Notes: generated from the sequence alone by a model not told the origin. DNA of 53,077 bases from Clostridia bacterium (GCA_017512805.1 JAFWES010000058.1:1-53077), one strand, 5' to 3'; shown: positions 1 through 8,682, counted from the first letter of the stretch. Made by a program: numbers and translations.

Positions 1-1
1 A

Positions 2-838
2 GATGTTACGATTGGTCCGAAGGGACATACACCTGTCGCGGTTGCCGCCGTGCCGGCAACCTGCACCGGAGAGGGGCTTACGGAAGGCAGTTGCTGCAGC
101 GTCTGTGGAGAGATCATAACGGAGCAGGAATCGATTCCGGCGCTGGGCCACGAGTGGGGCGAAGCATCATATGTATGGGCGGATGACAACAGCGAAGTGA
201 CGGCTACGCGCGTCTGCAGGCATGACAACAGCCACGTGGAAACAGAAAAGGTAGGGACCACTGCGAAGAATACGCTTGAGGCGACTTGCGAAACCACGGG
301 TCAGACCACGTATACGAGCGCGGTCTTTGAAAACGCAGCGTTTGAGGTTCAGAGTCGGACGCTGAATGTTGCGGCACTCGGGCATGCATGGGGAACGCCG
401 GCCTATGAATGGACGGAAGATCACAAAACCGTTACCGCCATCGCGGTTTGCGCGCATGACACTAAGCATCAGCAGAGCGAAACAGTATCTGTCAGTCCGG
501 TTGTAACGGTATCGCCTGAGGAAAATACCCCTGGAACTGTTGCATATAGGGCTGTGTTTGAAAACGATCTGTTTAGCCCGCAGGAAGAAACGGAAGCGAT
601 TCATGCGCTGAAGGATCTGCACGTGCTGAGACTTCCCGCTTCCCTGACTGGGATTGAAACGGAAGCTTTTGAAGGAATCGCCGCGGAAGCAATTTTAGTG
701 CCGGAAAGCTGCACGGATATCGCACCAAAGGCGTTTATCAACTGCGGACAACTGTATTATATCCGGATTCCCGCGGGTGTGGAGATTCCCGAGGACGCGT
801 TTATCGGGTGTCCGAATGTGATCATTGATCAAAAATAA
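2..838 (+). CDS. Cell-surface repeat protein with BspA-like leucine-rich C-terminus (5' truncated)
   Basis: The reading frame is open from base 2, so the gene starts upstream of the window; about 278 residues are visible. Two copies of a Cys/His module are seen, each starting near LGHEWG or LGHAWG and continuing with a Cys-x-His-Asp segment (CRHDNSH, CAHDTKH). A preceding SCCSVCGE motif belongs to the same type of module. The last 70 residues (SLTGIETEAFEG through PKAFINCGQLYYIRIP) look like degenerate BspA/LRR_5 leucine-rich repeats. Such combinations are common in large secreted or wall-attached proteins of gut Firmicutes. No LPxTG motif is present at the C-terminus, so any anchoring domain must lie in the missing N-terminal part. 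The ligand is unknown. Confidence 0.75.
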   Translation, partial: DVTIGPKGHTPVAVAAVPATCTGEGLTEGSCCSVCGEIITEQESIPALGHEWGEASYVWADDNSEVTATRVCRHDNSHVETEKVGTTAKNTLEATCETTGQTTYTSAVFENAAFEVQSRTLNVAALGHAWGTPAYEWTEDHKTVTAIAVCAHDTKHQQSETVSVSPVVTVSPEENTPGTVAYRAVFENDLFSPQEETEAIHALKDLHVLRLPASLTGIETEAFEGIAAEAILVPESCTDIAPKAFINCGQLYYIRIPAGVEIPEDAFIGCPNVIIDQK

Positions 839-871
839 CCATGACACCAAAGAACTGAAAGAAGGATGAAC

Positions 872-955
872 ATGGATGATGCCTCTATCATTGCTGCCAT
901 TTAGGAAAAATTCAATCTGACCGTCGAAGAAGCCAGGAAGACTGTCCTGTCACCT
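872..955 (+). pseudogene. Possible small-gene remnant with in-frame stop
   Basis: A GAAGG ribosome site precedes ATG at 872, which opens MDDASIIAAI and then hits TAG at 902. The same frame continues with EKFNLTVEEARKTV, a protein-like amphipathic stretch. This looks like a small gene with a nonsense mutation, but no family is recognised and the match to coding sequence is only an impression. Confidence 0.25.
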
Positions 956-992
956 TTCACTGCCCGAACCCATTGTTTCTTTATATGCACAT

Positions 993-1020
993 GCTCCTCC
1001 ATCCCGGAGGAGCTTTTTTT
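993..1020 (+). terminator. Intrinsic terminator
   Basis: GCTCCTCC (993-1000) pairs perfectly with GGAGGAGC (1006-1013) around a 5-nt loop and is followed by seven T. It ends transcription of the surface-protein unit. The rest of 1021-1157 holds nothing I recognise. Confidence 0.85.
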
Positions 1021-1157
1021 CCGTCTTCGCGCGCAGCGCGAACTTTACACTCTCCACTCCATCCCCACTTCACATCGACGCCATCCTCCTCGGTCTGACA
1101 TCCTCGAACTGATCGAGTCCCTCGTTTGGGAAGCCGATCGAAAAGTTGGAAAGCATG

Positions 1158-1187
1158 TTGACAAAAAACACCCCTATCCCTTATGAT
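1158..1187 (+). promoter_or_regulatory. Sigma-70-type promoter for the GH10 gene
   Basis: TTGACA at 1158-1163, an 18-bp spacer and TATGAT at 1182-1187. It lies about 130 bp before the GH10 start, leaving a leader of roughly 125 nt. Confidence 0.8.
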
Positions 1188-1272
1188 CAGACAAACAGCC
1201 GGGAACGCTCCCCTGCGGGCAGAAGGAACGGACGCGTCCCGGCGGCGAAACGGAATGAGAAAAGAACGACGC

Positions 1273-1292
1273 TTCAATTCAATTCAATTCAA
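1273..1292 (+). repeat. Four tandem TTCAA pentamers in the GH10 leader
   Basis: TTCAA is repeated four times without error at 1273-1292, about 13 bp before the AAGGAG ribosome site (1306-1311). Such a short tract can change copy number by slippage and so alter leader length, but that effect is inference. Confidence 0.8.
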
Positions 1293-1318
1293 TTGGAAAA
1301 GGCGAAAGGAGCAAACCC

Positions 1319-2572
1319 ATGAATCAGTATGAACATCGCAAATCCACCGGTGTGATCCGATTCACAGGCCCATCGGGGGCGCCCCTGGCGGGCAGGGAGA
1401 TTCACGCAAAGCTGACGCGCCATGAATTTCTTTTCGGGACGGGCGGCTTTTTCACCGTTCCCCTGATGGATCCGAACCTGCCGGAAGAACGCAGGGCTTA
1501 CTATGAAACGGTCTACCGGGAATGGAAGCGTCAGTTCAATTATGCCACCCTCCCCTTTTACCTGGGCCGCTATGAGCCGGAAAAAGGGAAAACCCTGGAG
1601 GCGGAAACCCTTCGGGCCGTGGATCTGCTGACGGGGGACGGCAAGCGGGTCAAGGGGCATCCCCTTTGCTGGCATACCGTTTCGGCCCCCTGGATGTATG
1701 ATATGACCGAGGAGGAAGTCCTGGACTATTTCCTCTATCGGATCCGGCGGGAGCTGAGCGCGTTCGGCGGCAAAATCGAATTCTGGGATGTGATCAACGA
1801 GGTGGTCATCATGCCGGAATTTGTCAACGAGCCCGCCTCCCTGCCCCGCATGAATCCCGTCACCCGGCTCTGCCGGAAAATCGGACGGGTTCCGCTGGTC
1901 AAAGCGCTGTTCGACCAGGCCCACGAGATGGATCCCAAGGCCCGGCTGCTGCTGAACGATTTTAATACCAGCGAGCGGTACAGCCGCCTGATCGCGGACT
2001 GTCTGGACGCGGGGACCGGCATTGACATCATCGGAATCCAGAGTCATCAGCATCAGGGGTTCTGGGGCATGGAAAAGCTGATGGAGGTGACGGAGCGGTT
2101 CGAACGCTTCGGCCTGCCGATTCACTATACCGAAAACACCTTCGTATCCGGCGACCTGATGCCGCCGCACATCGTGGATCTGAACGATTTCCAGGTCGAG
2201 AGCTGGCCCGGCACGCCGGAAGGCGAGGAACGGCAGGCTCAAAACCTGATGGACATGATGGATTACCTGTTCTCCCGGCCCCTGGTGGAAGGCTTCACCA
2301 CCTGGGATTTCGAGGATCATCAGTGGCTCAAAGCGCCCTCCGGCCTTATTCATTCCGACGGCACGCCCAAAAAGGCGCTGCTCGCGCTGCGTGAAAAGCT
2401 GGCGGGAGACTGGAACACGGACGTCACCCTCCGGACCGATGAAAACGGGGTCTGCGAGCTGTATGGCTTCCGAGGGGATTATGAACTGGAGACGGCCGGG
2501 GAAACGCATTCCTACCGGCTGGAGCGGAACGCGGAGCCGCGGACCATCCAAAGCAAAGGGGCTGCCTGCTGA
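1319..2572 (+). CDS. GH10 endo-1,4-beta-xylanase, cytoplasmic
   Basis: 417 residues. Family GH10 hydrolyses internal beta-1,4 bonds of xylan or xylo-oligosaccharides with retention. Visible GH10 hallmarks are KGHPLCWHT, WDVINE with the acid/base Glu near residue 161, LLNDFN, IGIQSHQH and IHYTEN with the probable nucleophile Glu near 272, then TTWDFEDHQW near the end. AAGGAG lies 7 nt before the ATG. There is no signal peptide, no carbohydrate-binding module and no wall anchor, so the enzyme should act inside the cell on imported oligosaccharides. The first 40 residues form a short beta-rich lead-in before the barrel. The gene follows its own promoter and is followed by a small lipoprotein gene. 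Confidence 0.92.
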   Translation: MNQYEHRKSTGVIRFTGPSGAPLAGREIHAKLTRHEFLFGTGGFFTVPLMDPNLPEERRAYYETVYREWKRQFNYATLPFYLGRYEPEKGKTLEAETLRAVDLLTGDGKRVKGHPLCWHTVSAPWMYDMTEEEVLDYFLYRIRRELSAFGGKIEFWDVINEVVIMPEFVNEPASLPRMNPVTRLCRKIGRVPLVKALFDQAHEMDPKARLLLNDFNTSERYSRLIADCLDAGTGIDIIGIQSHQHQGFWGMEKLMEVTERFERFGLPIHYTENTFVSGDLMPPHIVDLNDFQVESWPGTPEGEERQAQNLMDMMDYLFSRPLVEGFTTWDFEDHQWLKAPSGLIHSDGTPKKALLALREKLAGDWNTDVTLRTDENGVCELYGFRGDYELETAGETHSYRLERNAEPRTIQSKGAAC

Positions 2573-2654
2573 TCAGACAGCCTCCTTCACGGCACGAACC
2601 CGTCGCTGCCCGCCAGCGTACGGTTCTCTCCGTTCTTCACATGAGGAAATCGGC

Positions 2655-3203
2655 ATGACAAAGCTGCTTACACTATTGCTTGCGCTCAGTATGATCACTG
2701 CGTTTCCGGCCGGCTGCGCGGCCGCCGGCCCGGCCCTGCAGGATCCCGCGCAGGCTTCGTTACAGGATACCCCGGCGGAAGAGGACACCAAGGCCCTCCG
2801 TTCCGCCGAAGGCGCATACACCATCCTGGTTCGGGACGCGGATGATGGTCTGCCGATCGCCGACGCCATCGTCCAGTTCTGTTCGGATACGCAGTGCATG
2901 ATGGGCCAGACCGACGCCGGCGGCGCGGCTTCTTTTGAGGCCGATCCCGGCATGTACACGGCCCATCTCCTCGTCGCGCCGGAAGGGTATGAGACTACGC
3001 AGGAGGAGATCGTCCTGACGGCGGATCACCCTACAGCGGTCTTTGCGCTTTCAAAAACCGGTTCGGCGGAAACGGCAGATACAGCGGATACCGCTTCCGC
3101 TTTCTCGTCCCCGACGAGTCCGGATAGCCAGACAGTCTGCGAAATCCTTCCGGCGGTGCTCTGGATGAGTATTCTTCCGCTCCTGATCCTGCTGCAGAAT
3201 TGA
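2655..3203 (+). CDS. Small lipoprotein with CnaB-like domain
   Basis: 182 residues. A signal sequence MTKLLTLLLALSMITAFPAGC ends in a lipobox-like AGC, predicting lipidation on Cys near residue 21. After a short linker comes a beta-sandwich of the CnaB/prealbumin or carboxypeptidase-regulatory type (about 55-135): YTILVRDADDGLPIADAIVQF, then TDAGGAASFEADPGMYTAHL. A Cys pair, FCSDTQC, sits in this domain. The C-terminus is Ser/Thr/Asp rich and ends in a hydrophobic segment. The start at 2655 is chosen because a GAGGAAA site precedes it and the signal peptide begins there; the frame is open further upstream but overlaps the GH10 gene. Its role is unknown. Confidence 0.7.
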   Translation: MTKLLTLLLALSMITAFPAGCAAAGPALQDPAQASLQDTPAEEDTKALRSAEGAYTILVRDADDGLPIADAIVQFCSDTQCMMGQTDAGGAASFEADPGMYTAHLLVAPEGYETTQEEIVLTADHPTAVFALSKTGSAETADTADTASAFSSPTSPDSQTVCEILPAVLWMSILPLLILLQN

Positions 3204-3264
3204 CCCAAAAAACCTCAGAAAGCGGAGCAACCGGATAGCGGCAAAGAATGGGCTCATGAAACAA

Positions 3265-3295
3265 GAGTCGCTCTCCTTTTGGAGAGCGGCTCTTA
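3265..3295. terminator. Hairpin terminator between convergent genes
   Basis: A 12-nt stem (3265-3276 with 3281-3292, one G-T pair) around a TTTT loop lies between the converging lipoprotein and GH94 genes. Flanking T/A content is modest in both directions. Confidence 0.65.
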
Positions 3296-3301
3296 TCATT
3301 C

Positions 3302-5689
3302 TTACATGATCACCGTCAGATCGTTTTCCGCCTTCAGATCCGCCTCGGGAATCACCGCCACCGGCCGTTTCTCCCCGTTGAGGATATAGGCCGTGGGATT
3401 GCCCTCCCGGTGTGCGCTGTTGTCCACCGTAATATGCAGCTTCCTTCCCCGGAAGTTCTTCTCCATGGTCATCCCGTCCCATTCCGCCGGAATGGCGGGT
3501 TTCACCAGAAGGCCTTCGGGCGTGGGCCGAAGGCCGAGGATGCCCTCCACACAGCCCACCATGACCGTGCTGGCGGTACCGGTCAGCCAGTGCACATGGC
3601 TCCGGCCCGCAAAGGGACTGTCATGCCCCTCGATAAACTGGCCGTGGACATAGGGCTCTATGACGCGCCGGTCCGCGTCCTCGTTGAAGGAGGCGGGGCT
3701 GCTCTCGGCAAAATACTCGAACGCCCGGTTGCCGTGGCCCAGCAGGGCTTCCGCCAGGATGGCCCAGCCCTGAATCTGGCAGAAGACGCCGCCGTTTTCC
3801 TTGGTGCCGGGATTAAAGAGAATCATGGCCGCCCCGTCAAAGGCCTCAAAGCGGTAGGCCGGAGCCATGATTTCAAGCCCATAGGGAGTGTTCAGCTCCC
3901 GGTGAGCGGTTTCCATGATCTTCTCCGCCTGTTGGGCGGTCGCTCCGCCGGAGATCACCGCCCAGCTCTGGGGATTGAGCCACATGGAGGCCTCCCTGTC
4001 CTTCCTGCTGCCGATAATCTGCCCCGCTTCGGTATACCCCCGGATAAACCGATCCTCCTCGAAGCAGGTATCGTTGATGATCTTCAGCAGCTTTTCGGCC
4101 TCCGCCTTCAGGTACGCCACATACTCCGGCTCCTCCCGGCAGAAAGCCTGCATAATGTTCAGGGCATAGTACAGCTGGAAGGCCACGAACGTGCTTTCCC
4201 CGGTTGCCCCCAGCCGCAGGCAGTCGTTCCAGTCCGCGTGCAGCCCGGCGGGCATCCCGTGCGTGCCCAGATGATGCATGCTGAAATCGATGGCCCGCTT
4301 CAGGTGTTCCCGCACGGTTCCCACGTCATGATCCGCGAAGGGAATCTCCTCGTCCAGGTAAGCCATATTGCCGGTTTCGGCAATGTACTTGTACACGGTG
4401 GGGAACAGCCACAGCGCGTCGTCCGCCCGATAGTGGGGATGGCCCGTTTCCCTGACATAGCTGTCCTGCTCGGGCGTGTCCTCGTGGCCGGGGTTATGGG
4501 TGTACTTCACCAGGGGAAGCCCCGCTCCGTGGTGCACCTGGGCGCTGAGCATGAAGGTCAGCTGTTTCCGGGCCAGCTCCGGATCCAGGTGCATGATTCC
4601 CTGAATATCCTGTACCGTATCCCGGTATCCGTATCCGTTTCTCTCGCCGCAGTAGATCAGGCTGGCCGCCCGGCTCCAGACAAAGGTGATAAAGCACTGG
4701 AAGGCATTCCACGTATTGACCATGGCGTTAAACCGCTGGTCGGGGGTGTTGACCTTCAGGTTCTCCAGCTCCCCGTGCCAGTAACGGATCAGGGCTTCCT
4801 TCTCCGCGGCCACGGTTTTTTCCACGTCCTGATAGCCGGAAAGAAGCTCCCGGGCCTGGAACTCCGTCTTCTGCCCCAGCAGGAACGCGACCTGCTTCTT
4901 TTCGCCGGCGTCAAGCGTCAGGCTGATCTGCAGCGCGCCGCAGGGGTTCCCGTTATAGTTCAGGGTATTGTCACATTTCCCATCCAGGACCGCCTGGGGC
5001 CCGTCAAAGCGGTTCCGCCCCAGGAAATGATCGCGCTGCCCGGTATAGGAAGCCACAGGCGCGCCAGCCACGCCCAAAAAGCGTTCGCTGCCGTTGCTGC
5101 CATCCGCTTCCCGATGGCAGAACTCGTTGATCCGCTGAAGGATAAAGTTGTCTTTAAACTCCGTGCGGGTGATGAACTGGGTATACTGCATGTTCACCAG
5201 ATCCTGGGTGTAGAAGCTTTCGGTGGTGAACTCCGCATACGCGAAAACGCTGATCTTCCGCGGCCTGTCCGTCAGGTTTTCAACCTCCAGGCTCCATACC
5301 TCGTGGGTGGCCCCCAGGGGCACGTAATACAAAGCCCGGCTGCGGATCCCGGCATATTCGCTGACGAATTCGGTATAGGCCGTCCCATGCCGGCAAACCG
5401 TCTGATACTCCGCCAGAGGCTTTTTCACCGGCTTCCAGCTGGCGGACCAGAAGTCCCCGCTTTCTTCATCCCGCAGGTAAAGATAGCGCCCCGGCTCATC
5501 GAACTGATTGAAGATGTACCGCAGGATGCGCCCGGCGGCCCCGCTGCGGACGAAGCTGTATCCCCCGGCATTCACCGTGATAATGGCGCCGTATTCCGGG
5601 GAACCCAGGTAATTGGCCCAGGGCGCCGGGGTATCCGGATTGGTGATGACATATTCCCTGTTTTCTTCATCAAAATAACCGTATTTCAT
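3302..5689 (-). CDS. GH94 cellobiose phosphorylase
   Basis: 795 residues, the usual length for cellobiose phosphorylases. The enzyme reversibly phosphorolyses cellobiose to glucose-1-phosphate and glucose in the cytoplasm, saving one ATP compared with hydrolysis. The N-terminus (YGYFDEENREYVITNPDTP, PWANYLGSPEYG) is the typical start of this family, and the catalytic (alpha/alpha)6 region carries DWNDC at residues 486-490, where the GH94 catalytic Asp lies. The C-terminal sandwich ends with GLLVKPAIPAEWDG. An AGGAGAG ribosome site precedes the ATG. No signal peptide is present. The substrate could be another beta-glucoside such as cellodextrin or laminaribiose, since family members differ only in subsite loops. 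Confidence 0.93.
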   Translation of the reverse strand: MKYGYFDEENREYVITNPDTPAPWANYLGSPEYGAIITVNAGGYSFVRSGAAGRILRYIFNQFDEPGRYLYLRDEESGDFWSASWKPVKKPLAEYQTVCRHGTAYTEFVSEYAGIRSRALYYVPLGATHEVWSLEVENLTDRPRKISVFAYAEFTTESFYTQDLVNMQYTQFITRTEFKDNFILQRINEFCHREADGSNGSERFLGVAGAPVASYTGQRDHFLGRNRFDGPQAVLDGKCDNTLNYNGNPCGALQISLTLDAGEKKQVAFLLGQKTEFQARELLSGYQDVEKTVAAEKEALIRYWHGELENLKVNTPDQRFNAMVNTWNAFQCFITFVWSRAASLIYCGERNGYGYRDTVQDIQGIMHLDPELARKQLTFMLSAQVHHGAGLPLVKYTHNPGHEDTPEQDSYVRETGHPHYRADDALWLFPTVYKYIAETGNMAYLDEEIPFADHDVGTVREHLKRAIDFSMHHLGTHGMPAGLHADWNDCLRLGATGESTFVAFQLYYALNIMQAFCREEPEYVAYLKAEAEKLLKIINDTCFEEDRFIRGYTEAGQIIGSRKDREASMWLNPQSWAVISGGATAQQAEKIMETAHRELNTPYGLEIMAPAYRFEAFDGAAMILFNPGTKENGGVFCQIQGWAILAEALLGHGNRAFEYFAESSPASFNEDADRRVIEPYVHGQFIEGHDSPFAGRSHVHWLTGTASTVMVGCVEGILGLRPTPEGLLVKPAIPAEWDGMTMEKNFRGRKLHITVDNSAHREGNPTAYILNGEKRPVAVIPEADLKAENDLTVIM

Positions 5690-5775
5690 AAACGAGCCCT
5701 CTCTCCTTTTTATATTTCATTCCTCCGCCGCGCTTCGGCCCGGCCCCGGGTGAACCCGCCGGGATGCTCCGCAAC

Positions 5776-6846
5776 CTATCTCATGGTCCCGAAGCGCATC
5801 TGCCGTTCCATGGTTTCCGGATGCAGCGCGTAGGCTCTGGCCGTTTCCTTGGTAATCCTGCCTTCCCGCGCCAGCCGGGCCAGTTCCGCGTCCATGGACA
5901 GCATCTCATTTCCGGCTCCAGAAATGGCGTTATCGATCTGATGCGTCTTTCCCTCCCGGATCAGGTTCTGGATCGCGGGATTGACCACCATGACCTCAAA
6001 CACCGGATACAGCGTTTTGTCGGTGCCGATCAGCAGCCGCTGGGACACCACGGCCTTGAGCACCATGCTCAGCTGGGTCCGGATCTGGCCCTGCTGCTCC
6101 GGCGGAAAAGCATCGATCACCCGGTCAATGGTCTTCGCAGCCCCCAGGGTATGCAGGGTGGACAGAAGCAGATGTCCGGTTTCCGCCGCTGTAATGGCGG
6201 TGGAAATGGTTTCGATATCCCTCATTTCCCCCAGCATAATCACGTCCGGCGCTTCCCGAAGCGCCGCCCGGACCGCCCGGGCGAAGGTGGACGCGTCTTC
6301 GGGAATTTCCCGCTGGCTCACCAGGCACTTCTTATGCGGGTGAAGATATTCGATCGGATCCTCTATGGTGATGATATGCCCGCTGCGATTCTGGTTAATC
6401 CGATCCAGAATGCAGGCCAGGGTGGTGCTCTTTCCGGTACCCGCGGGGCCCGTCACCAGGATCATGCCGCTGCGGATATCCGCCAGTTTCATGACCAGGT
6501 CCGGAATATGCCGCTCCACCGGGTCCGGCAGGCCAAAGGCCACCACCCGAAAAACCGCCGCCAGCGTGCCTCTCTGGCGGTAGATATTGCAGCGGAAGCG
6601 GCTGACGTCCCGGATGGCGAAGGAGAAATCATCATCCCCTTCCCGTTCCAGGTTATTCATATTCCGGTTCGCCAGCTCGTACGCCCTGTTGATCAGGATC
6701 TGGATATCCGGCAGTTTCACCTTCTCTTCCGTAATGGGGACCATTTGTCCGTGCGCCTTGGTGGACACCGGGGAAAAGGGAACGATGAATACATCCGATC
6801 CGCCCTTTTCCAAGGCGATACGAAGCAGTTCGTCCAGGCTCTGCAT
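5776..6846 (-). CDS. pilT: PilT-like type IV pilus ATPase
   Basis: 356 residues. A hexameric AAA-type motor of the secretion ATPase superfamily that in PilT proteins drives pilus retraction. Walker A GPAGTGKST is at 133-141, the Asp box ITIEDPIEY at 159-167, a Walker B-like DVIMLGEMRD at 201-210 and the His box GHLLLSTLHT at 224-233. The N-terminal domain (1-110) is the PAS-like PilT N-domain. AAGGGAG precedes the ATG. It is the last gene of a pilus-like operon and the only ATPase in it: no PilB/GspE-type assembly ATPase is visible, so it may do a job other than classical retraction. Confidence 0.93.
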   Translation of the reverse strand: MQSLDELLRIALEKGGSDVFIVPFSPVSTKAHGQMVPITEEKVKLPDIQILINRAYELANRNMNNLEREGDDDFSFAIRDVSRFRCNIYRQRGTLAAVFRVVAFGLPDPVERHIPDLVMKLADIRSGMILVTGPAGTGKSTTLACILDRINQNRSGHIITIEDPIEYLHPHKKCLVSQREIPEDASTFARAVRAALREAPDVIMLGEMRDIETISTAITAAETGHLLLSTLHTLGAAKTIDRVIDAFPPEQQGQIRTQLSMVLKAVVSQRLLIGTDKTLYPVFEVMVVNPAIQNLIREGKTHQIDNAISGAGNEMLSMDAELARLAREGRITKETARAYALHPETMERQMRFGTMR

Positions 6847-6879
6847 TTTGTTCTCCCTTCGCGCCGTCAGGCGCCGTTG

Positions 6880-7434
6880 TTACAGGATGTCGTCCTCATC
6901 CTCTTCTTCTGCCTCTTCGGCGCCGTCATCCCCGGCGCCCGTCCCGGAATCTTCCTCATAATCGTCTTCGAAATCGTCTTCGAAATCATCTTCGAAATCG
7001 TCGAAGCTGTCCTCCCAAAGATCCGCCTCTCCCAGCCGATGCATCGCCCATTCCGCCCGGGGAAAAGCCCCCGCCTCATTCAGCTTCGCGGCGCACTCCA
7101 GCTGCCGGTCGTTTCCCTTTTCGACCCAGTAAACGCGGTCTCCCTCCATGCGCATGCCTTCCGGCAGGCCGGCCTTCACGGACGCCAGATAGGCGTCCCC
7201 TCCGCCTTCCGTCCCCGCCTGCGCCAGGACGGCATCCAGCTTCGCCATGGATTTTTCCGCGCTGGCGAACAGATCGTAAACCTGCTGCCGGGTTTCCACG
7301 CTTCGCTGGCTCAGCGCCTCATCGTTACGGGCGGAAATCATGGTCAGCACCGTCAGAACGCTCAGCGCCAGCACCACCGCGATCAGCATCAGGGAAGACG
7401 CGCCCGGCCCCACGGCGATTTTCTGTTTCTTCAT
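6880..7434 (-). CDS. Membrane protein with pilin-like N-terminus and acidic tail
   Basis: 184 residues. A short basic head is followed by VGPGASSLMLIAVVLAL, one transmembrane helix of the kind found in prepilin-like proteins with Gly before the hydrophobic segment. A middle domain (about 40-145) has predicted helices and includes GDRVYWVEKGNDRQLECA. The last 40 residues are almost entirely Asp/Glu, partly from a 12-bp repeat that encodes a Phe-Glu-Asp-Asp unit. The ATG overlaps the stop of the preceding gene as ATGA, showing translational coupling. I infer a minor pilin or assembly factor; no family name is recognised. Confidence 0.7.
   Translation of the reverse strand: MKKQKIAVGPGASSLMLIAVVLALSVLTVLTMISARNDEALSQRSVETRQQVYDLFASAEKSMAKLDAVLAQAGTEGGGDAYLASVKAGLPEGMRMEGDRVYWVEKGNDRQLECAAKLNEAGAFPRAEWAMHRLGEADLWEDSFDDFEDDFEDDFEDDYEEDSGTGAGDDGAEEAEEEDEDDIL
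6961..7000. repeat. 12-bp tandem repeat coding for the acidic tail
   Basis: ATCGTCTTCGAA is repeated at 6961, 6973 and, with one change, at 6985, followed by a partial unit. On the minus strand it encodes Phe-Glu-Asp-Asp units, so copy-number change keeps the frame. Confidence 0.85.
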
Positions 7435-7835
7435 GGGCTCACCTCCCCGGGGATGTACCGGGTCACCGGCAGTTCCATCAGCCCCGTCCCGTCCGGCCGT
7501 TCCGCCGTAAAGGTCACGGTCTGCAGGATGCCCGCTTCCGTTTTCTCGTCGGTGATATCCGCGTGAAGCACAAATGTCTCCTCCTCCAACGTCCAGCGGT
7601 CGGCATTCTGCTCAAAGCCGTTTTCCTTCAGGGTTTCCCCCATATCTCCGGCCTCCCGGATCAGGCTCTCCAGGTTCTCCACGCGGAGCATGGCGTCATT
7701 TTCCGCCCTGGCCAAAGCGCTTTTGCCCCTGGCCAGGCCCAGCACTTCCACCAGGGTGGAAACGCACAGCATGAAAAACAGAATCACCACCAGCAGCTCC
7801 ATCAGCAGAATATTCGCGGTCCCGTGTTTCTTCAT
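7431..7835 (-). CDS. Pilin-like membrane protein
   Basis: 134 residues. The N-terminus MKKHGTANILLMELLVVILF strongly resembles a type IV prepilin start (compare FTLIELLVVI): a Glu at position 5 of the hydrophobic segment is present, but the residue before it is Asn rather than the usual Gly, so cleavage by a prepilin peptidase is doubtful. After the helix come a charged helix (RAENDAMLRVENLESLIREAG) and a beta-rich end. The start at 7835 is chosen over an upstream ATG because it overlaps the previous stop as ATGA and is preceded by GGGAGGTG. Both ends are coupled by ATGA overlaps to neighbours. Confidence 0.75.
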   Translation of the reverse strand: MKKHGTANILLMELLVVILFFMLCVSTLVEVLGLARGKSALARAENDAMLRVENLESLIREAGDMGETLKENGFEQNADRWTLEEETFVLHADITDEKTEAGILQTVTFTAERPDGTGLMELPVTRYIPGEVSP

Positions 7836-8374
7836 TCGTCCGCACCTCCCGCCCAAAGATGCACGCTGATTTTCTGTTCCTTTCCTCCCTTTGTAACCAC
7901 CTTCGCCGTCAGGAGATTCCCCCGCAGCTCCGGTTCAAAGGACGTAATTTCCACCAGCGCGTCGCCCATATCCGGCGAAAAGCCGTATTCCTCCGCTGTA
8001 AAGCTCTCCCGCAGCCATCCGTCGGCGCAGAACAGCCTCCGAAGGTAAATCTCCCCGTCGTAGTCGTTCGCGAACACCAGCACCGTCGTCCCACGGTCGG
8101 TCACGACAGCGCCATCCTCGTCCACGGTTTCGGAGCCGCCCTCCTCCCGGATCGAGACCATGCCCGCGTCCTCGTTCCGGACGGCGCCCCGCAGAACCGT
8201 ATCCACCACCCGGGCCGCGTTATTGTCCTCGGAGGCCTGCACCGTATCCCGGTAGACCTGAGCCGTCAGCGCCGTCAGGAAAATGGCGCAGATAGCGAAG
8301 ATCGCCAGCAGCAGGAAGATAAACACGTTCTGGATGCGCATAGGGGGCACCTGCTTTCTCTTTGGCTGGCTCAT
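7832..8374 (-). CDS. Membrane-anchored protein, DUF4860-like
   Basis: 180 residues. A basic N-terminus (MSQPKRKQVPPMRIQNVF) is followed by one long transmembrane helix (about 14-38) and an extracytoplasmic domain of about 140 residues containing YDGEIYLRRLFCADGWLRE. The layout resembles the DUF4860 family that accompanies type IV pilus genes in Clostridia; I recall that resemblance rather than having checked it. Four-base ATGA overlaps link it to both neighbouring genes. A role as minor pilin or assembly-platform partner is inference. Confidence 0.65.
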   Translation of the reverse strand: MSQPKRKQVPPMRIQNVFIFLLLAIFAICAIFLTALTAQVYRDTVQASEDNNAARVVDTVLRGAVRNEDAGMVSIREEGGSETVDEDGAVVTDRGTTVLVFANDYDGEIYLRRLFCADGWLRESFTAEEYGFSPDMGDALVEITSFEPELRGNLLTAKVVTKGGKEQKISVHLWAGGADE

Positions 8375-8682
8375 TCGTCAATATTCCCCCTTTCCAGCAC
8401 GTTGATCGTAGGCATCAGGTTGGACGCGAAGGCGTCGTATTCCACCACGAACCGTTCCTGATTATAGGCCAGATGGTAATGCTCCTGAAGATATTCCAGG
8501 CTCTCCGGATAGGACCCCTCCGCCGCGTAACAGGTCAGGGCAGCGTTGCGCACCGCATCCTGCACCAGGTTGATCTCCTGCTCTCCGGAAGAGTTCGTAA
8601 TGGTCCCGACCATGGCCAGAAACCCCACGATCAGAGCGACAAAAACCACGCCTGCCGCGATTTCTTTCCGAATCCTGCGCAT
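8371..8682 (-). CDS. Short pilin/pseudopilin-like protein
   Basis: 103 residues. One N-terminal helix (GVVFVALIVGFLAMVGTI) is followed by a helix and the segment CYAAEGSYPESLEYLQEHY, which looks like the YPxxLxxL region of GspG-type pseudopilins. It lacks the usual Gly-Phe-x-x-x-Glu processing site. AGAGAGGGGAG precedes the ATG, and the stop overlaps the start of the next gene as ATGA. It probably forms part of the fibre or its tip, but this is inferred from context. Confidence 0.65.
   Translation of the reverse strand: MRRIRKEIAAGVVFVALIVGFLAMVGTITNSSGEQEINLVQDAVRNAALTCYAAEGSYPESLEYLQEHYHLAYNQERFVVEYDAFASNLMPTINVLERGNIDE

Noticed and set aside
981-1277. 98-codon minus-strand frame
   Set aside because: It overlaps the terminator and the GH10 promoter, and its composition is random-like.
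3410-5833. Open frame of about 800 codons on the plus strand
   Set aside because: It is antisense to the GH94 gene, whose motifs and ribosome site are clear; GC-rich third positions keep the other strand open.
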